A stretch of 46,669 bases of DNA from Verrucomicrobiota bacterium. Its GTDB lineage: Bacteria; Verrucomicrobiota; Verrucomicrobiia; Opitutales; Opitutaceae. Below, piece by piece: positions 9,205 to 18,113 of this stretch. A model generated the notes under the pieces. It searched no databases and was not told where the DNA came from. It saw only the letters and a program-made list of their open reading frames with translations. Every line of letters starts with the position of its first letter. Position 1 is the first letter of the stretch. A program made the translations under genes and the position numbers. The stretch is from NCBI GenBank assembly GCA_016871775.1, contig VHCI01000012.1:1-46669 (forward strand), given 5' to 3'.

Positions 9205-11685
9205 ATGCGGCGGCGTGGCGGCGGATTCCGTTGGCTGGCCCTCGGGCTGACTCTCGCGTCGGCCCCGGCGGGCGCCTCCCCCGACGTCACCGCCTTCCTC
9301 GGCCGCCATTGCCTGCGCTGCCACGGCGCGGAAAAGCAGAAGGCGGACCACGACTTCCGCGCGTTCCGTCTGCCCCTGGCCGGCGCCGCGGCCCTAGTCG
9401 AGGCCAAGGACATCATCGACCAGCTCACTCTCGGGGAGATGCCGCCCCGCGAGGAGCCCCAGCCCTCCGATGCCGAACGCCTCGCGGTTATCCGCGCCCT
9501 GCGCGCCGGGATCGCGTCGGCGCGTGACGCCGGCGCGGCCGCGGGCGCCCGCACCGTGCTCCGCCGGCTGTCCAACCGGGAATACGAGCGCACCCTCGCC
9601 ACCCTGTTCGGCCGCCGCGTCGACACCCTCGGCCTCACCGCCGACTTTCCCAAGGAGAAGGCCAGCGAGCGCCTCGACACCATCGGCCGTTCGCTCGTCA
9701 CCTCAGGCTTATTGCTCGATCAGTATTTCCACGCGGCGCACCGCATAGTGGAGCAACGGCTGGGCCGGCCGTTGCCGGTCCCGCGCACCTGGCACTTCGC
9801 GGGCAACTTCGTCCAATACGAGGAGTTGCAGGGCCCGCACAAGGCCGCGTTCAATTTCCGGTACCTCTGCCTTTACGAGCAGCCGAACACCGACACCCGC
9901 CAAGGCGGGTACGGCCACATCGAGGACTTCCTGCAGGGTGTGCCATCCTCGGGGCTGTACGACATCGCGGTCCTCGCGCAGGCGCTCCACCGCGACACGC
10001 ATTACGACCCGACGATCTTCGGCATCGATCTCACGGAGCCGTTCCTCCTCGGCGTGGTGCCGGGCGACGCCTCGCGCAACCACATCCATTACCCGCAGGC
10101 GATCGAGCCGTTACTCGGCCAGGCGGTGGTGCCGGATGACGAGCCGCGCTGGTTGCGCTTCCGCGTCTGGCTGGAGCAGGGGCAGACCCCGCGATTCATC
10201 TTCCCCAACGGGCCGTACGAGTCGCGCGCCTCCGTGCTCACGATCAACCGCCGCTACGCGGACGACTTCCAGGGACGCTTCGCCAAGGCCGGGGTGAGCC
10301 GCACGCACCTGCTGCGCGAGGGCAAACTACCCCATATCCGCATCAGCGAGATCACGATCGAAGGCCCGCTGCCCGAGGCCGGCGGCGGCGCCGAGGAGGT
10401 CGCGGTGTTTGGCCCGGAGGGTTTCCAGGCGGACCGCGCCGCGGCGCAACTGGAGGCGTTCGCGGCCCGGGCCTACCGCCGCCCGCTCACCCCGGAGGAC
10501 CGCGCCGCCCTCGCGGCCGTGCGCTCCGGCCGTCTCCGCGAGGGCGCTTCGCCGCGCTCCGCCGCGCTCGATACGGTCAAGTTTATCCTCTGCTCCCCGT
10601 CATTCCTCTACCTCGACGAGGAGACTGGCGCCGCTGGTACTCGGCTCGGGCCGCACGCGCTCGCGACCCGCCTCGCGTACGCCCTCACGGCCACGCTGCC
10701 CGACGCGGAGCTCCGCGCGGCCGCCGACTCCGGCCGCTTGGCCGAAGACGCGGAACTCGCCCGGCAGGCGGGGCGTTTGCTCGCCTCCCCGGCGACGGAC
10801 GCCTTCGCTGCGGGTTTCCTCGACGGCTGGCTCCATCTGCGCGACCTCGGCGGGATGCCCCCGCCGCGCGAGACGGCTCGGGTTTACTATGCCGAGAACC
10901 TTCCCGAGGCGATGAAGACCGAGGCGCGCCTTTTTTTCCTGCACCTGCTCCGCGGCAACGGGCCGTTGCACGACTTCCTCGAGGCTGACTACACCTTCGC
11001 CGACAAGCGCCTCGCCCGCCTGTACCAACTCCCGGACCGGGCCTCCCTTCGCCTCGCCGACGGATTCCAGCGCGTGAGCCTCGCCGGCAGCGCGCAGCGT
11101 GGCGGCCTGCTTGGGATGGCTGGCGTCCTCACGGTGAGCGCCAACGGCGTCGAGACCTCCCCGGTGACGCGCGGGGTCTGGGTCTCCGAGAACATCCTTG
11201 GGATCCGCCCGCCGCCCCCGCCCGACGTGGTCCCGGCGGTCGAGCCCGACGTGAACGGCACCACCACGCTGCGGGAGCGGCTGGCGCGGCATCGCGCGGA
11301 CGTCGCCTGCGCCGAGTGCCACCGCAAGATCGACCCGCTGGGTTTCGCGCTCGAGAGCTTCGACCCGATCGGCCGCTGGCGGGTCGCCTATCCCAAGCCC
11401 AAGGGCAACGCCCCGGCGCCGGCGGTCGACGCCAGCGGGGAGCTCAGTTCCGGTGAGACCTATGCCGGCTTCCCCGAGTTCCGCCGCCTGCTCGCGGCCA
11501 ACCGGCGCGACGTGTTCACGCGGCACCTCATCCGCCAGTTCCTCAGCTACGGCACCGGCCGCCACCTTGAGGCGGCCGACGAGCCTGTCGTGGAACAGGT
11601 CCTCGAGGCCGTCCGCAAGGACGGTTTCGGGCTGCGCACGCTCGTAATCACCGCCGTCGCCAGCGAGCTATTCTGCTCCCGCTGA
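9205..11685 (+). CDS. Planctomycete-type cytochrome with DUF1587/DUF1592/DUF1588/DUF1585 domains
   Basis: This 826-residue exported protein has a basic N-terminus and signal region (1-25), then a PSCyt1-like heme motif CLRCH at 36-40. A DUF1587-like segment (RRLSNREYERTLATLFG) follows, then DUF1592 and DUF1588, the latter with RGGLLGMAGVL, SPVTRGVW and a second CxxCH (CAECH near residue 702, in CHRKIDPLGFALE). It ends with a DUF1585-like C-terminus. It is a likely periplasmic redox protein; the substrate is unknown. A good Shine-Dalgarno (GAGGAGG) sits just before the ATG and overlaps the DUF1552 stop region, supporting an operon. It converges on batD with an 18-base gap. Confidence 0.92.
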   Translation: MRRRGGGFRWLALGLTLASAPAGASPDVTAFLGRHCLRCHGAEKQKADHDFRAFRLPLAGAAALVEAKDIIDQLTLGEMPPREEPQPSDAERLAVIRALRAGIASARDAGAAAGARTVLRRLSNREYERTLATLFGRRVDTLGLTADFPKEKASERLDTIGRSLVTSGLLLDQYFHAAHRIVEQRLGRPLPVPRTWHFAGNFVQYEELQGPHKAAFNFRYLCLYEQPNTDTRQGGYGHIEDFLQGVPSSGLYDIAVLAQALHRDTHYDPTIFGIDLTEPFLLGVVPGDASRNHIHYPQAIEPLLGQAVVPDDEPRWLRFRVWLEQGQTPRFIFPNGPYESRASVLTINRRYADDFQGRFAKAGVSRTHLLREGKLPHIRISEITIEGPLPEAGGGAEEVAVFGPEGFQADRAAAQLEAFAARAYRRPLTPEDRAALAAVRSGRLREGASPRSAALDTVKFILCSPSFLYLDEETGAAGTRLGPHALATRLAYALTATLPDAELRAAADSGRLAEDAELARQAGRLLASPATDAFAAGFLDGWLHLRDLGGMPPPRETARVYYAENLPEAMKTEARLFFLHLLRGNGPLHDFLEADYTFADKRLARLYQLPDRASLRLADGFQRVSLAGSAQRGGLLGMAGVLTVSANGVETSPVTRGVWVSENILGIRPPPPPDVVPAVEPDVNGTTTLRERLARHRADVACAECHRKIDPLGFALESFDPIGRWRVAYPKPKGNAPAPAVDASGELSSGETYAGFPEFRRLLAANRRDVFTRHLIRQFLSYGTGRHLEAADEPVVEQVLEAVRKDGFGLRTLVITAVASELFCSR

Positions 11686-11689
11686 ACCG

Positions 11690-11701
11690 CCCCGGCCGGG
11701 G
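11690..11701. repeat. 12-base GC palindrome between convergent genes
   Basis: CCCCGGCCGGGG is a perfect palindrome in the short gap between the cytochrome gene and batD. No T-run is next to it. It may act as a bidirectional pause or be chance at this GC content. Confidence 0.3.
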
Positions 11702-11703
11702 TG

Positions 11704-14238
11704 TCAGCGCCAGACCGGCACGAGGTCCTCGCGGCGCACCCAGCCGGTCTGCCCGTTGGGGAACGCAAGCCGTCGCCATCCCAAGAAACTGCCCTCGACC
11801 CGGGCAAGGCCGCCCGCGGTGAGTGGGGTCGTCTTCTGGGTGGTGTCCGCCTCGGTCGGGATCGAGCGCAGGACGGTGGCGCGGGCCACGATCGCGGCCG
11901 CGGGATGCGCGGCCGGACCGTATGCCAGCGTGCCGGCCACCGCGAGGACCGCGCCGGCCAAGCCGAGGCCGAACCCGGTCCCGGCCACGCGCCGCCACCC
12001 GGTACCGCCGCCCTGGTAGGCGAGGGTGAGGATCCCGGCGAGGCCGGCGGCCGCGAGCCACGCGGCGAGGACCGCGGCCCACTCCCAGTCGGCGGGCGAC
12101 GCGTGCCGGGCCCAGCCGCGCCAGGGGTCGGGCTGGAGAAAGGGGACTATTTCCGCGGGCGCCGTGCCGCCGCGGCTGGCGGCGTGCGCGAACTGCCAGC
12201 GCACGGCCTCGTGGTCCGGCTGTTGCACAAACGCCGCCGCGGCGTGCGCGGCCGACTCCGGGTTCCGGTCTAGTTGCTCCAGCGCTAGCGAGAGGTTGTG
12301 GCGGGCGATCCAGTTGGCGGGCGCTTGGTCCACGCCGCGTCGCCACGCCTTTTCCGCCCCCGCGAAATCCCCGCGCCGGTACAGCCCAGCCGGGTCGGTT
12401 GCGGCGGTGGCAGCCGCCTCCAGGGCCGTGCCGGTGACGCCCGCCCAGAGGGCGAGGCCGGCCGCGAACGGCATCAGGTTGCGCGGCCGCAGGAGGGTCC
12501 AGGGTCGGAAACTGGGGAGATGGTGCTCAGCGAGGGCCGCCTGCGCGCGATCGAGCCAGTCCCCGGGCAATTCCGGGCGCGGGCCGTAGAGCGCCTGGTC
12601 CGCCTCCTGCCAGAGCCGCCGCCAGGCCTCGGTGCCGGCACCCCCGGAAACCGCGGCCGCAGCTAGGGCGCGACCGGACGGGGCCGCGTGCGCGAGGCCC
12701 CAGAGGCGCGCGGTATCTTGCTGCCAAGCGAGCAGGGGCGTGCGGTGTTCACCGGGCCGGGCGCGGGCGAGCGCGGCGAGATGTCCGGCGAGCCGGGCTC
12801 GCGCCTCGCGGCGGAGCCGAAGCGGATCGGTGGCCCGGGCGCGCTGGTAGGCGAGGGCCAGCCACCAGCCGAAGACGGCCAGCCCGGGAGCCGCGAGCGA
12901 CCAGCCGAGGCTGCGGGCGGTGAAGGGAACTGTGGCGCGCGCCTCGCCGGGGAGTGGGTCGCGCGGGATGCCCGCCGGCGCGGCCGCGGGCGCGACGTCC
13001 TTCGCGGGCGGGGCGGCGATCGCCGGGGCGGCCGGGTCATTCGCGGGGTCCGGCGGGATCACGTTGAAGCGTGGCACCGGCGCACCCGCGATCGCGAGCG
13101 TCGTCCGCGGCGCGGTGATCGTGCGGTAGGCCCCGGCCTGCGGGTCGAAGTAGCTGAAGCTCACCGGCCCGAGCGCGTACTCACCCGCCTTCGTCGGCAC
13201 CAGCACCACGTCCTCCGTCAGGGTGGCGTCGAACAGTTTCCCTTCGGCGTTCACCCGCTTCGCCTTGGGCTGCACGACCTGGAAATCCTGCGACACCGTG
13301 CGCGCGGGCAACCCGCCGAGGTCCGGCCAGTTGCCGGTGCCCGTCAGCTCGAGCGTCCAGGTGACCGGTTCGCCCACCCCCGCGCGCTCAGGCACCACGC
13401 GGGAGACGAGTTGGAACTGCCCCACCGCGCCCCCGAAGCCGGCTGGCGCCCCGGGCGGCAGGGGCCGCACCTCAAGCACGGGCTGGTCGGAGGAGACGGA
13501 CACCTGCTCCATCCGCGGCTGCGAGATGATCCCGAAGCCGATCGTGCCCGTTTGGATGCTGATTAGGTGGCTGGCGGACTCGAGCTTCACGCGGTTCTGC
13601 ACCTTCGCGACGGCGCGCGTCCGGAACGTCACGTTCACGCGGCGGTCGCCGTTCGCAACGGCCTCAGTGACCTCCGGCTTGGACCAGTCTTCGGCCGCGA
13701 GCGGGGCGGGATTCCAGTCGAAGGCAGGTGAAATCTGCGGGTTGGTGCGCCGGGCGGCGGAAAGCTCGTAGGTAAGCCCGAAAACCTCGCCGGCCCACAC
13801 GCTCGGCCGCGCGGGCAGCAGCCGGGCGCGCGCGAGAGAGTCGAGCGGCGCGGCGGGGGCGGCGACGTTAAAGGCCGCGACAGGCAGGTCTCCCTTCGAG
13901 GTCCGCACGGTGAAGGCCGGGATCTGCAGCCGCGGGTTCTGCGGGCCGCGCACGACGTACGTGAGGGCGATCGTCCGCGAGACCGAGAAATTGACGATGT
14001 TGGTACTCTCCGAGCGGCCGGCGGGGGCAAAGGTGACGCCCGGGATGCCGGGCAGGGTAGGCTGACCCTCTGGCTCACAGTTTTCGAAAATGAGCAGCAG
14101 GGAGTTACCGAGGCCGGAGTCGCCGGCTTCCCAGCGCACGGACTGGGCGGGCAGGCCGAGCGCGCCGGCGGCGAACGCGAGGAGCGTCCAGAGCAGCCGG
14201 CGGCCGGGGCCGATCCGGTGGGGCGGAAGAGGTCTCAT
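11704..14238 (-). CDS. BatD-like oxygen-tolerance protein fused to BatE-like TPR and SH3 domains
   Basis: This 844-residue protein has an N-terminal signal region, a long beta-rich BatD portion (roughly 30-420, with repeated RVVPERAGVGEPVTWTLELTG-type segments), and a transmembrane segment near 455-470. A second hydrophobic segment (about 590-610) precedes a TPR-like stretch (YRRGDFAGAEKAWRRGVDQAPANWIARHNL, about 625-680). Another membrane pair follows, and a C-terminal SH3b-like domain ends the protein (ATVLRSIPT to GQTGWVRREDLVPVW). Known Bat operons have BatD and the TPR protein BatE as separate genes, so this looks like a BatD-BatE fusion. Its start lies four bases after the batB/C stop. 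Proposed role: envelope-associated stress or oxygen tolerance; the mechanism is unknown. Confidence 0.85.
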   Translation of the reverse strand: MRPLPPHRIGPGRRLLWTLLAFAAGALGLPAQSVRWEAGDSGLGNSLLLIFENCEPEGQPTLPGIPGVTFAPAGRSESTNIVNFSVSRTIALTYVVRGPQNPRLQIPAFTVRTSKGDLPVAAFNVAAPAAPLDSLARARLLPARPSVWAGEVFGLTYELSAARRTNPQISPAFDWNPAPLAAEDWSKPEVTEAVANGDRRVNVTFRTRAVAKVQNRVKLESASHLISIQTGTIGFGIISQPRMEQVSVSSDQPVLEVRPLPPGAPAGFGGAVGQFQLVSRVVPERAGVGEPVTWTLELTGTGNWPDLGGLPARTVSQDFQVVQPKAKRVNAEGKLFDATLTEDVVLVPTKAGEYALGPVSFSYFDPQAGAYRTITAPRTTLAIAGAPVPRFNVIPPDPANDPAAPAIAAPPAKDVAPAAAPAGIPRDPLPGEARATVPFTARSLGWSLAAPGLAVFGWWLALAYQRARATDPLRLRREARARLAGHLAALARARPGEHRTPLLAWQQDTARLWGLAHAAPSGRALAAAAVSGGAGTEAWRRLWQEADQALYGPRPELPGDWLDRAQAALAEHHLPSFRPWTLLRPRNLMPFAAGLALWAGVTGTALEAAATAATDPAGLYRRGDFAGAEKAWRRGVDQAPANWIARHNLSLALEQLDRNPESAAHAAAAFVQQPDHEAVRWQFAHAASRGGTAPAEIVPFLQPDPWRGWARHASPADWEWAAVLAAWLAAAGLAGILTLAYQGGGTGWRRVAGTGFGLGLAGAVLAVAGTLAYGPAAHPAAAIVARATVLRSIPTEADTTQKTTPLTAGGLARVEGSFLGWRRLAFPNGQTGWVRREDLVPVWR

Positions 14239-14242
14239 CGGT

Positions 14243-16150
14243 TCACCAGTCTTTGCCCGTCTTCCGGGCGGGTTTGCGATCGCCTTCCATCAGTTGAAAC
14301 AGCTGCGCCGGGGAATCCTGCGCCCGGAGTTGGTCGAGTTTCTGCAGGGGCAGGGCCAGCGCCGGGTTGGAGGCCTCGGGTGGCGGACCCTCCTTGCGTT
14401 CCGGCTGGCCACCGACCTTCTGGGTCGGCTCCGGCGGCGGGGCGGGCTGCTCCTCGCGGTTGAGGTCGCCGAGCGCGGGATCTTGGTCCGGTTGCGCTTC
14501 CCCTGGCGGGGAGTCCTTGCCCGGGCTCTTCTCCGGCTGCGATTGCTGGTCCGGCGGGGGCTGTCCTTGGTCGCGCTCGGGCGGCTGCTGGTCCGGAGGC
14601 GTTTCGCCCGGGGAGGACTTCTGCTGTGGGGGGGATTCCTTCTTCTGGTTCTTGTCCTGTTCCTGCTTGGGCGGGGGCTGGTCCGGTTTCTCCTCCGGCG
14701 GCGGTTCCGGGGGCTTGGCCAGCAATTCCTCGAGCTCGGTGCGCAGGCGGGTCCAATCGGCGGTCCCGGCCTCGAGCTTCTGCCCGAGAGCGACCGCCTC
14801 AAGGGCGTCCTGCACCGGGCCTTCGGGGATCGGTTGGCCGCCGGACTTCAGCTGCGAGCCCCAGGTGATTGTTTCCCGGCCAAGTTCCGCCCAGTCGCGC
14901 GCGCGGTGCTCCGGAGCGGCGGCGAGGCGGCCGACCATCCGGCCAAGCGGGGAGGGCGGCGGCGCCTCGGGCGCGGTGGGGGCGGAGGCCGCGGCTGGTC
15001 CAGGAGCCGCCGCGGGAGGCGGAGCTAAATCCTCGCGCCGGGCCGCGGCGGGAGCGGGGGCCGGCGCGGCCAGCAGGGTGGCGAGCAAAAGGGCGGTGGC
15101 CGCGGCCGCGGCGGGCCGCGGGGTCGGGTGGCGGAGGGGGAGGTCGCGAGGCTTGGGGCGCACGGGGAATTCGGTCAAGAAACTGACCAACAGGCACCAC
15201 AAAGCGAGCGCCAGCGGCCACTGGTACCGCTCCACCTGGCGCACGGTTTTTCGCTCGGCGAATCGCCCGCGTTGGCCGCGCTCCACTGTCTCGCGCAGCA
15301 GCGCCGAGAGGTCCAGCCACGCGCTGGCGTCCCGGTAGGTGCCGCCGGTGACGCGCGCCAGCTCCTGCAGGGTCGAGGTCTCAAGGCGGGACATCACCAC
15401 GGCCCCGCGCTCGTCCTTTACCAGTCCGCCGGTGCCGTCCGGGATCATCCCGCCGGCCGAGGTTCCGACGCCGAGGGAGAGCACGCGAATCTCCCTCCGC
15501 GCGAGTTCGGTGATCCGGTCCTTCCAGCGTTCATCCGTCGCCTCGCCGTCGCTGAGCACCACGAGGAAGCGGTCGGCCGCGGCGGTGGCGCCGAAGGCCT
15601 GGAGGGAGGCGTCGAGGAGCGCGCCGTAATTGCTTCCCCCCTGCGGCAGGAAGTCCGGGTTCAGCGCCGGGAGGAATTCTCGGAGGATTTCGTAATCCGC
15701 GCTAAGCGGGGCCTGCAAGAAGGCGGTTCCCGCGAACACAACTAGCCCGACCCGCTCGCCCGCCAGTTTTTCGAGCAGGGACTGGATCAGCAGCTTGGCG
15801 CGTTCGAGCCGCGAGGGCTTCACGTCGGGGGTGAGCATCGACCGGGAGAGGTCCACCGCGAGGAGGATCTCGCGGGCCTGGTCGAAGACCGGTTCCTCGA
15901 TGCGTCCCCACTGAGGGCGGGCGAGCGCGAGCACGGCGAGAGTGAGCCCCGCGGCCAGCCACCAGCGCAGGCGGCGGCCGGTCCGGGGGGCCGCGTCCGC
16001 CGGCGCGAGGCGGAGCCCGGCCGCGCCCGCCTCCGCCCGCAGGATGCGCGGGCGGGCCATGTCCGCGGCCGCGCGCGTGCGCCGGTCGAGCACCAGCAGC
16101 AGCACCGGCGCGGCCAGCAGCCAAAGGAGGGCGGGAAGGGCGAAGGTCAC
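14243..16150 (-). CDS. BatB-like VWA membrane protein with BatC-like C-terminal extension
   Basis: This 635-residue protein starts with GTG at 16150, fixed by a GTGA overlap with the batA stop. Two N-terminal membrane segments (1-20, 62-78) are followed by a von Willebrand A domain with MIDAS motif D100-L-S102-R-S104 and a downstream LSDGEATD. A third membrane segment lies near 330. The C-terminal half contains a putative TPR/helical stretch and a long P/Q/K/E-rich disordered tract (about 450-600), as in BatC. A BatB-BatC fusion is therefore the best reading, though the helical part was judged by eye. The metal-binding VWA domain and the membrane topology suggest a periplasmic or membrane complex with BatA. 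Confidence 0.88.
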   Translation of the reverse strand: MTFALPALLWLLAAPVLLLVLDRRTRAAADMARPRILRAEAGAAGLRLAPADAAPRTGRRLRWWLAAGLTLAVLALARPQWGRIEEPVFDQAREILLAVDLSRSMLTPDVKPSRLERAKLLIQSLLEKLAGERVGLVVFAGTAFLQAPLSADYEILREFLPALNPDFLPQGGSNYGALLDASLQAFGATAAADRFLVVLSDGEATDERWKDRITELARREIRVLSLGVGTSAGGMIPDGTGGLVKDERGAVVMSRLETSTLQELARVTGGTYRDASAWLDLSALLRETVERGQRGRFAERKTVRQVERYQWPLALALWCLLVSFLTEFPVRPKPRDLPLRHPTPRPAAAAATALLLATLLAAPAPAPAAARREDLAPPPAAAPGPAAASAPTAPEAPPPSPLGRMVGRLAAAPEHRARDWAELGRETITWGSQLKSGGQPIPEGPVQDALEAVALGQKLEAGTADWTRLRTELEELLAKPPEPPPEEKPDQPPPKQEQDKNQKKESPPQQKSSPGETPPDQQPPERDQGQPPPDQQSQPEKSPGKDSPPGEAQPDQDPALGDLNREEQPAPPPEPTQKVGGQPERKEGPPPEASNPALALPLQKLDQLRAQDSPAQLFQLMEGDRKPARKTGKDW

Positions 16151-17166
16151 GCGGCCACCTCCCGGCGGAACGGCGGGCGCGCCGCAGCGGCCCCGAGCGC
16201 GAGCAGGCCGAGGCCCGGCCACGCGGCCCACGCGAAGAGCTCCGTCGTCACCAAGTAGCTCTTGGCCTGGAATTCGATCTTCTGCGCCCGGTCGATGGCG
16301 CGGAACGCGGACTCGATCGTGCCCGTGTCCGCCGCGCGGAAGAAGCCTCCGCCCGTCTGGTTCGCGATCTCCCGCAGGGTGCCCTCGTCGAGGTCCGACA
16401 GCATCCGCCGGTAAGTGACCTTGCGGCCCTGGTCGTCGTAGACCGGGACGGGCACGTAGCCCTCCTTACCGGAGCCGATGGTGTAGATCGGAACGCCGCG
16501 GGACTTAGCGATCTCGGCCGCCTGGAGCGGCTGCAGCGCGCCGCGGTTGTTCGCGCCGTCCGTCATCAGCACCACGAAGGCCCCGATGCGGCGGCCCGCG
16601 GCGTCCTTGCGCGCCTGCTCCAGCCGGGTTAGGGCTACGCCGAGCCCGTCCCCGATCGCGGTGCCGTCTTCAATCATCCCGATGCGGACTCGCGCCAGCT
16701 GCCGCGCGAGCCAGTCGTGGTCGAAGGTGAGCGGGGCCATCGTGTAGGCGCGGCCGGAGAAAAGGACGATCCCGATGCGGTCCGTCGGCCGCCGCTCGAT
16801 GAAGGCCTGGATCACGGGCTTGATCGCCTGCAGACGGTTGATGCGCTCCCCGTCCTTTTCAAAGTCCTCGGCCCGCATCGAGGTCGAGAGGTCGATCGCG
16901 AGGACGATGTCGTAGCCCTCGGAACGCACCTCGCGCCGGTCTTCCACGCGCTGGGGCCGGGCGAGGGCGACCACGAGTAGGGCGAGCCCTGCGAGGGCGA
17001 GCGCCGCGGGCCAACGGCCGGGGGCAGCAAGGGAGGGGCGGTGCCACGCGGCCGCAAAGGGCACGAGCAGCACCGGCACGCGCCGCCGGCCTCGTAGCCA
17101 AACGACGAGCGGCAGCGCGAGCAGCGCCAGCAGCCAGAGCGGGTCCGCGAGGGTGAGGCGGCCCAT
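16147..17166 (-). CDS. BatA-like VWA domain membrane protein
   Basis: This 339-residue protein has two N-terminal hydrophobic segments (about 8-25 and 52-70), a von Willebrand A domain with an intact MIDAS (D92-L-S94-T-S96) and MTDGANNRG downstream, and a C-terminal membrane segment. This is the canonical BatA layout. In the Bat operon it is expected to assemble with BatB through metal-dependent VWA contacts. It starts four bases after the DUF58 gene stop and overlaps batB by four bases, so the genes are translationally coupled. The exact client of Bat complexes is not known. Confidence 0.9.
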   Translation of the reverse strand: MGRLTLADPLWLLALLALPLVVWLRGRRRVPVLLVPFAAAWHRPSLAAPGRWPAALALAGLALLVVALARPQRVEDRREVRSEGYDIVLAIDLSTSMRAEDFEKDGERINRLQAIKPVIQAFIERRPTDRIGIVLFSGRAYTMAPLTFDHDWLARQLARVRIGMIEDGTAIGDGLGVALTRLEQARKDAAGRRIGAFVVLMTDGANNRGALQPLQAAEIAKSRGVPIYTIGSGKEGYVPVPVYDDQGRKVTYRRMLSDLDEGTLREIANQTGGGFFRAADTGTIESAFRAIDRAQKIEFQAKSYLVTTELFAWAAWPGLGLLALGAAAARPPFRREVAA

Positions 17167-17170
17167 CGGT

Positions 17171-18103
17171 TTAGCCCCGCCCCGGATTCATCCGGGCGTG
17201 GAAGAAGCGCACTAGTGCGTCGAGCCGGTTCTCCCCGGTGCCGACGGCGAGGCGCGTGAGCGGGTCGGGGAACAGGGTCTGCCAAGCGCGCTCCCGCGCG
17301 GCCACCCACGCAGCGTGCGCGGCCTGCTCCGCCGCACCCCCATCGATCGTGACCAGCCGCCCTGCGACTGCGTCGTAGGCCGCGAACGGTTCCCCCGCTG
17401 GTAACTGCCGATCCCACGGATCGTCCACGCGAAATCCCATCGTCTGGTAGCGCCGCTGCAGCACGCTCCAGCCCTCGGGGCGCGGGTCGTCGCCGGACCC
17501 GCGCGCGAACGGGGGGAAATCCCCCAGCCAGATCAGGATGCTGTGCCTCGGCGCCGCACGGGCGAGGAATCGCCAGGGCGGCGCTGGCGCCGGCGCGTCG
17601 GGCGGAGGGGCCGGCCGGGCCAGCAGCGACGCTGCCAGCTGCAGGATCCGCCCGCGGCCGCGCACCGGCTCCCGCACGTCGTTGCCCCCGGGCGCCGCGT
17701 GCACGAAACCCACCCGGTCCCGGTTCACCGCGCCCAGCAGCATCACCAGCCCCGCCAGCTCGAGCAGTGCCTCCCGCCGCGACTGCGCCCCGGACCCGAA
17801 GCCCAGCGAGGGCGAATCTTCCAGTACCAGCAGCACGGTGACTTCCCGCTCCTCGACGAACTTCTTCCGGTACGGCTCCCCGAGGCGTGCGGTTACGTTC
17901 CAGTCGATGTCGCGCACGTCGTCCCCGAACGCGTACTTCACCACCTGATCAAATTCCATCCCCCGGCCCCGGAAGGCGGAGCGGTACTCGCCGCTCAGCA
18001 TCGCCTCCACCGCGTGGCGTACCCGCCACTCCAGCCTGCGCAACGCGGCCAGCGGCGCGGCGGCGGCTGGGGCAGGAGGGGCGGCGGGGGGGGCGGCGGG
18101 CAT
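17171..18103 (-). CDS. DUF58 domain-containing protein
   Basis: This 310-residue protein has the diagnostic DUF58 core: EFDQVVKYAFGDDVRDIDWN near 50-70, then RLGEPYRKKFVEEREVTVLL. This family is a degenerate VWA-like fold and is nearly always encoded beside MoxR ATPases. The N-terminus is Ala/Pro rich and probably disordered. It sits between moxR and batA with spacers of ten and four bases, so the whole set is one operon. It probably acts as an adaptor or co-chaperone with MoxR; this is a family-level inference. Confidence 0.9.
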   Translation of the reverse strand: MPAAPPAAPPAPAAAAPLAALRRLEWRVRHAVEAMLSGEYRSAFRGRGMEFDQVVKYAFGDDVRDIDWNVTARLGEPYRKKFVEEREVTVLLVLEDSPSLGFGSGAQSRREALLELAGLVMLLGAVNRDRVGFVHAAPGGNDVREPVRGRGRILQLAASLLARPAPPPDAPAPAPPWRFLARAAPRHSILIWLGDFPPFARGSGDDPRPEGWSVLQRRYQTMGFRVDDPWDRQLPAGEPFAAYDAVAGRLVTIDGGAAEQAAHAAWVAARERAWQTLFPDPLTRLAVGTGENRLDALVRFFHARMNPGRG

Positions 18104-18113
18104 CTGCGGGCGC

